A DNA stretch of 9,262 bases, from positions 1 to 9,262 of the forward strand of contig JAJKIL010000223.1 of NCBI GenBank assembly GCA_021154515.1. Reading direction: 5' to 3'. Made by a program: the position numbers and the translations under genes. The notes under the pieces were generated by a model, which saw only the letters and a list, made by a program, of their open reading frames with translations, did no database searches and was not told the origin of the DNA. This DNA comes from Niastella sp. (GTDB lineage Bacteria > Bacteroidota > Bacteroidia > Chitinophagales > Chitinophagaceae). Shown here piece after piece: positions 6,507 through 9,262 of this stretch (the stretch's first letter is position 1; the number at the start of each line of letters is the position of its first letter).

Positions 6507-6823
6507 ACCTATGTTTTATTGTTGTGCTACCTGGGGTGGAACAATCGTTTCTTATATTTTCACGAGTAGTTTGTCCCGGACCTTCAAAGTAAACGCATTT
6601 TGATATACAACTACATAAAAGTTGTTGTCATAATTTTCACACATTTCTGCACACAAATGATAATCGACTGTTTGATACTGCTTTGTAATTAATGAATATT
6701 TTGACATTCATCATTAAATTTTGTTACCCCCATTGTGGTATTGGTATGCCCGTGACAAACCCCTAGATTTGGGTGTCTTTTTTACCGTTCCCACTCCTAC
6801 CCACGTACTAATAAATAAATCAT
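6507..6823. other. Divergent intergenic region with two promoter regions
   Basis: These 317 bp separate the leftward 462-aa gene from the rightward lipoprotein gene. They hold a good TAnnTTTG promoter for the plus strand (6741-6771), a one-base-short match for the minus strand (TACTTTG, 6585-6591), and two inverted repeats: ACAACT/AGTTGT (6607-6625) and ATGAAT/ATTCAT (6692-6711). No gene was seen. Confidence 0.6.
6741..6771 (+). promoter_or_regulatory. Bacteroidota-type promoter of the lipoprotein-oxidase unit
   Basis: TTG at 6741-6743 and TAGATTTG (TAnnTTTG) at 6764-6771 are separated by 20 bp, matching the -33/-7 pattern of the primary sigma factor of this phylum. Transcription would begin near 6778, leaving a 5' UTR of about 46 nt before the ATG at 6824. 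Confidence 0.55.
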
Positions 6824-7183
6824 ATGCAATTGCCTGTCACATTCACCAAAACACTGTCATTTTTTCTTTTAACTTTTCTACCCGCAACAACCTGCATATT
6901 GATAAGTTGCAGCAGCACTAAAATAATTACCGAATACGATTGCGCCGACGCCACCAACATCAACAAAGACACTACCGTTTGGCATTACTGTTGGGGATTG
7001 ATCCAGTCGAAAGACATTCGTCCACAATGCGATAAACGGTACAATCACCTCAATAAAGTGGTAGTAAAATCAACGCCGGCACACGTGTTATTAACGGTTA
7101 TTACTTTGGGAATTGTAATACCTCAGAAGATCAGCTGGTGTTGCGCCCCACCTAACCCGCAACCGGGTCATTTAGGAAATTAG
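6824..7183 (+). CDS. Bor-like lipoprotein
   Basis: A 119-aa protein with a hydrophobic signal segment (about 10-27) and lipobox LISC (C29), followed by SS, so it should be lipidated and held in the envelope, probably the outer membrane. The mature part follows the layout I recall for phage lambda Bor and its relatives: a Trp/His-aromatic patch with a Gly (WHYCWGLIQ; Bor has HHFFVSGIGQ), a Cys in the middle (C69), and a hydrophobic stretch LLTVITLGIVIPQ ending in Cys (C106, C107), like Bor LLGFITLGIYTP...YC. Bor is known for serum resistance in lambda lysogens; Bor-like proteins in environmental bacteria have no established role. It lies 47 bp upstream of the oxidase gene on the same strand and is probably co-transcribed with it. 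The family call rests on this remembered pattern only. Confidence 0.75.
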   Translation: MQLPVTFTKTLSFFLLTFLPATTCILISCSSTKIITEYDCADATNINKDTTVWHYCWGLIQSKDIRPQCDKRYNHLNKVVVKSTPAHVLLTVITLGIVIPQKISWCCAPPNPQPGHLGN

Positions 7184-7210
7184 TATAGAGTTGACGAGTT
7201 GACCAGTTAA
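7184..7210 (+). repeat. Short GTTRAC repeat copy after the lipoprotein stop codon
   Basis: Directly behind the TAG at 7181-7183: TATAGA, then GTTGACGA, GTTGACCA and GTTAA. The units match those of the arrays at 4922-5112 and 8823-8890, and the orientation again follows the upstream gene. It occupies about half of the 47-bp gap before the oxidase start. Confidence 0.7.
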
Positions 7211-7230
7211 AAAAATACAACTAAAAACAC

Positions 7231-8823
7231 ATGGCTTTACCTGATGGCATTCTTGCGCTCCCCATTACCGACTGGCAAAACGGTCACCAGAACTTTACTG
7301 TTACATTAACAAAAGATGCAAGTTTTAATCTTCGGCTGCCCTTCGATTTCTCCCAACAGGAAAAGAATTACCAGGCTACCACAAAAAACTTTCAATGGTT
7401 GATACAACATGCCATTGACAATAACATCCGCCTGCGGGCGCTTGGCAATGGCTGGAGCTTTAGCGATGTGGCAGTTTGTAATGGCGGACTGGTTGATACC
7501 CGTGAGCTGCGAACGTTCTTTAGCATGGGCAATAGTTTTTTATCGCCTTCATACCTCGCTACTGGTAAAACTGCACAAGACCTTGTTTTTACGCAATGCG
7601 GCATGAGCATTTTACAAATGAACAAGGAGCTGGAAGAAGAGAATGGCTGGATGCGTTGCCTGCGTGCTTCCGGCGCCAGTAACGGACAAACCATTGCAGG
7701 CGCCACTGCTACGGGCACTCATGGCGCCGGGTTTAAAGTGGGCGCCGTACATGACGCCATTGTCGGTTTACATCTTGTCACCGGCGCCAATCGTCATGTG
7801 TGGCTCGAACGGGCATCGTACCCCGTAGCCTCGCAAGCCTTTACCGACTGGCTGGGCGCTGAAGTGTTTCGTGATGATGATCTGTTCAATTCCGCCGTAG
7901 TAAGTTTTGGCAGTTTTGGTTTTGTACATGGTATACTGCTGGAAACAGAACCTATTTTCCTGCTGGAGAAACACACCTCATCAAACATTCCTTATAACGA
8001 CAAACTAAAACAAGCTATCAATGAATGGCAATTCGAGGCGCTCGATGATTTTCTCCCCTTCCCGCCCGAAAGCCCCGGTCGTAGTTTATATCATTTTGAA
8101 GTGATCGTAAATCCGCATCGCTTTGCCGTTGACGATGCAGACAAAGGCGTATTCCTGAGAGCCATTTATAAAACGCCTTATAGAACTGATTACGACAAAC
8201 CCGCCTTACCCGCCGATAAGTTTCAATATGGCGATGAACTGCTTGGCCTGGTACAAACTGTTTTAGATAATATCGGTAAGAAGCTTACGCAAAAACTGGT
8301 GCCGCCACTGGTAACCAAATTATTTCCGCTGGCGTTTGCCGCCAATGAACAGGCTACCGGCACTATTGGCGAGATCTTTACCAATACCAAATTCCGGGGC
8401 AAAGCAGCGAGCGCCGCCATTGCTATCGACACTTCTAATGCCAGCCGCGCTATTGAAGAAATTGTGGAACTAAACAAAAAGACACCGTTTGCCGGCGCGC
8501 TGGCCCTGCGTTTTGTAAAAGGTACGCAGGCCACCCTTGGCTTCACTAAATTCAAAAAGACCTGTGTGCTGGAAATGGATGGCGTTGAATCAGCCACCAG
8601 CCGCCAATTCTTCAGCAGCGTGTGGAACCGGTTTGAAGCGATCGGCCTCCCCTATGCCTTACACTGGGGCAAGATCAACTTCAACCTAACCGAACCGCGC
8701 ATTCGCCAAATGTATGGCGATGCGGCGGTAAACAAATGGTTGACGGCGAGACACAAGTTGTTGGATGAGGTGACGCAGCGGGTGTTTAATAATGCTTTTA
8801 TGGAAAGAACGGGGTTGATTTAG
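7231..8823 (+). CDS. FAD-binding oxidoreductase, D-arabinono-1,4-lactone oxidase/alditol oxidase type
   Basis: A 530-aa cytosolic flavoprotein of the vanillyl-alcohol oxidase (PCMH) superfamily. The FAD-binding part (about 45-245) shows LRALGNGWSFSDVA (residues 68-81) in place of the usual VGSGHS/RHSF loop, then GASNGQTIAGATATGTHGAG (148-167) and LHLVTG (180-185), the pyrophosphate-binding core. The C-terminal substrate part (about 250-530) ends with the family signature HWGK (478-481). Relatives oxidise aldonolactones or alditols with O2 or another acceptor; the substrate here is not known. The family's covalent FAD-binding His is replaced by W75, so the flavin should be bound non-covalently. 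At 530 aa it is longer than bacterial alditol oxidases (about 420), with an insert around 320-385. It is probably co-transcribed with the Bor-like gene. The stop codon TAG shares its G with the first repeat unit of the downstream array. Confidence 0.9.
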   Translation: MALPDGILALPITDWQNGHQNFTVTLTKDASFNLRLPFDFSQQEKNYQATTKNFQWLIQHAIDNNIRLRALGNGWSFSDVAVCNGGLVDTRELRTFFSMGNSFLSPSYLATGKTAQDLVFTQCGMSILQMNKELEEENGWMRCLRASGASNGQTIAGATATGTHGAGFKVGAVHDAIVGLHLVTGANRHVWLERASYPVASQAFTDWLGAEVFRDDDLFNSAVVSFGSFGFVHGILLETEPIFLLEKHTSSNIPYNDKLKQAINEWQFEALDDFLPFPPESPGRSLYHFEVIVNPHRFAVDDADKGVFLRAIYKTPYRTDYDKPALPADKFQYGDELLGLVQTVLDNIGKKLTQKLVPPLVTKLFPLAFAANEQATGTIGEIFTNTKFRGKAASAAIAIDTSNASRAIEEIVELNKKTPFAGALALRFVKGTQATLGFTKFKKTCVLEMDGVESATSRQFFSSVWNRFEAIGLPYALHWGKINFNLTEPRIRQMYGDAAVNKWLTARHKLLDEVTQRVFNNAFMERTGLI

Positions 8824-8890
8824 TTGACAAGTTAACTAGTTGACCAGTTGACGAGTTAACCAGTTGACCAGGAATACAGGTTGATAGGTT
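8823..8890 (+). repeat. GTTRAC repeat array between convergent genes
   Basis: Six octads run head to tail from the last base of the oxidase stop codon (GTTGACAA, GTTAACTA, GTTGACCA, GTTGACGA, GTTAACCA, GTTGACCA), then the insert GGAATACAG, then GTTGATAG. The insert and following unit match those of the array at 4922-5112 (19 of 20 bases over 8868-8887 versus 5062-5081 on the opposite strand). The array fills almost all of the 73-bp gap between the convergent oxidase and acyltransferase genes. Confidence 0.85.
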
Positions 8891-8896
8891 TACTTC

Positions 8897-9262
8897 CTAC
8901 ACTCTCACATAGATCTTCTTCTTATCCATCCAATACCCAACACTCCAGCAAAGCAACATATACAACACCGCCTGTACCAACGCACCGAAATAAGGCGTCG
9001 CCAGATGAATGAAAATATTATCATATAACCATTTGAAGACGGTGGTGCCGGATGGCAATCTGAATACGTTCCACAAAATAACCAGCACTTCAGACAACAG
9101 GTAAATGAACAGCGGGTTTTTGCCAAATACCTGGAAGAAAGGAGTCCACGAAGTTTTTTGCTGAATATCGGCTATGTAAACAATAGCAGCTATGATGAGA
9201 CAATCAATTCCCACGGTTTGTAATACAAAGGAACTGGTCCAGATCTTTTTATTGATGGGGAA
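8897..9262 (-). CDS. Membrane acyltransferase-like protein, heparan-alpha-glucosaminide N-acetyltransferase/DUF5009 type (C-terminal part)
   Basis: The minus-strand frame is open from the window edge and ends at TAG (8899-8897), giving the last 121 residues; the start lies beyond the right edge. It begins PINKKIWTSSFVLQTVG, the loop and helix that I recall near the C-terminus of the COG4299/DUF5009 (NagX/HGSNAT-like) family, then FGKNPLFIYLLSE, which is also typical. Three hydrophobic membrane helices are visible (about 14-31, 49-66 and 91-111 of this fragment), followed by a short basic tail (DKKKIYVRV). Such inner-membrane proteins transfer acyl groups to sugars or have unknown roles. A GTG at 9214 could open a shorter frame, but the upstream residues match the family, so it is internal. 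The call is fairly secure at family level; substrate unknown. Confidence 0.8.
   Translation of the reverse strand, partial: FPINKKIWTSSFVLQTVGIDCLIIAAIVYIADIQQKTSWTPFFQVFGKNPLFIYLLSEVLVILWNVFRLPSGTTVFKWLYDNIFIHLATPYFGALVQAVLYMLLCWSVGYWMDKKKIYVRV

Noticed and set aside
6585..6591. Minus-strand TACTTTG as promoter of the 462-aa gene
   Set aside because: One base short of TAnnTTTG and the TTG upstream is at only 16 bp; kept as a remark, not as a feature.
7672..7788. Five GGCGCC hexamers within 117 bp of the oxidase gene
   Set aside because: They fall in a Gly/Ala-rich coding stretch, and the hexamer is also common in the lyase gene, so codon preference explains it.
8223..8597. Minus-strand 124-codon frame (also 7392-7718, 7768-7974)
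   Set aside because: Antisense shadows of the oxidase coding sequence.
8905..9126. Minus-strand 73-codon frame with many Cys and Trp
   Set aside because: Out-of-frame shadow of the acyltransferase-like gene end.

Overview
The window looks like a chromosomal segment from a Bacteroidota bacterium, most likely of the Chitinophagaceae type (Chitinophaga/Niastella-like). This is inferred from a C-terminal type IX secretion (T9SS) sorting domain, a Bacteroidota-style lipoprotein signal (Cys-Ser-Ser after the lipobox), A/T-rich rather than Shine-Dalgarno-like start regions, TAnnTTTG-type promoter boxes, and protein families typical of that phylum. No phage, transposase, CRISPR, tRNA or rRNA gene was seen.

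Layout. (1) 1-2056, minus: a 685-codon secreted polysaccharide lyase of family PL6 with a discoidin-like carbohydrate-binding domain and a T9SS tail. Its stop codon almost certainly lies across the left edge. (2) 2506-3450, minus: a secreted 314-aa protein of unknown function with a 17-bp perfect palindrome just before its start. (3) 3615-4436, minus: a NagD-like HAD-IIA phosphatase, followed by a clear intrinsic terminator. (4) 4437-5117: a 681-bp gene-free stretch holding hairpins, a terminator and a large degenerate tandem repeat built on GTTRAC. (5) 5118-6506, minus: a conserved 462-aa protein of unknown function. (6) 6824-7183 and 7231-8823, plus, divergent from (5): a Bor-like lipoprotein and an FAD-linked oxidase of the D-arabinono-1,4-lactone oxidase type, probably one transcription unit. 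(7) 8897-9262, minus: the C-terminal end of a membrane acyltransferase-like protein (heparan-alpha-glucosaminide N-acetyltransferase/DUF5009 type), cut by the right edge.

The genes do not form an obvious pathway. They look like ordinary accessory and housekeeping genes, with the polysaccharide lyase pointing to a glycan-degrading lifestyle.

The most unusual structure is non-coding. A repeat family with 8-9-bp units (GTTGACNN/GTTAACNN) occurs at three intergenic places: 4922-5112, 7184-7210 and 8823-8890. In every case it starts within a few bases of a TAG stop codon and reads in the same sense as the gene just ended. The two larger arrays share a non-repeat insert, GGAATACA, followed by GTTGATAG. 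Behind the largest array lies an intrinsic terminator for the same strand, so the array would be transcribed as a long structured 3' UTR. I do not recognise this as a described element.
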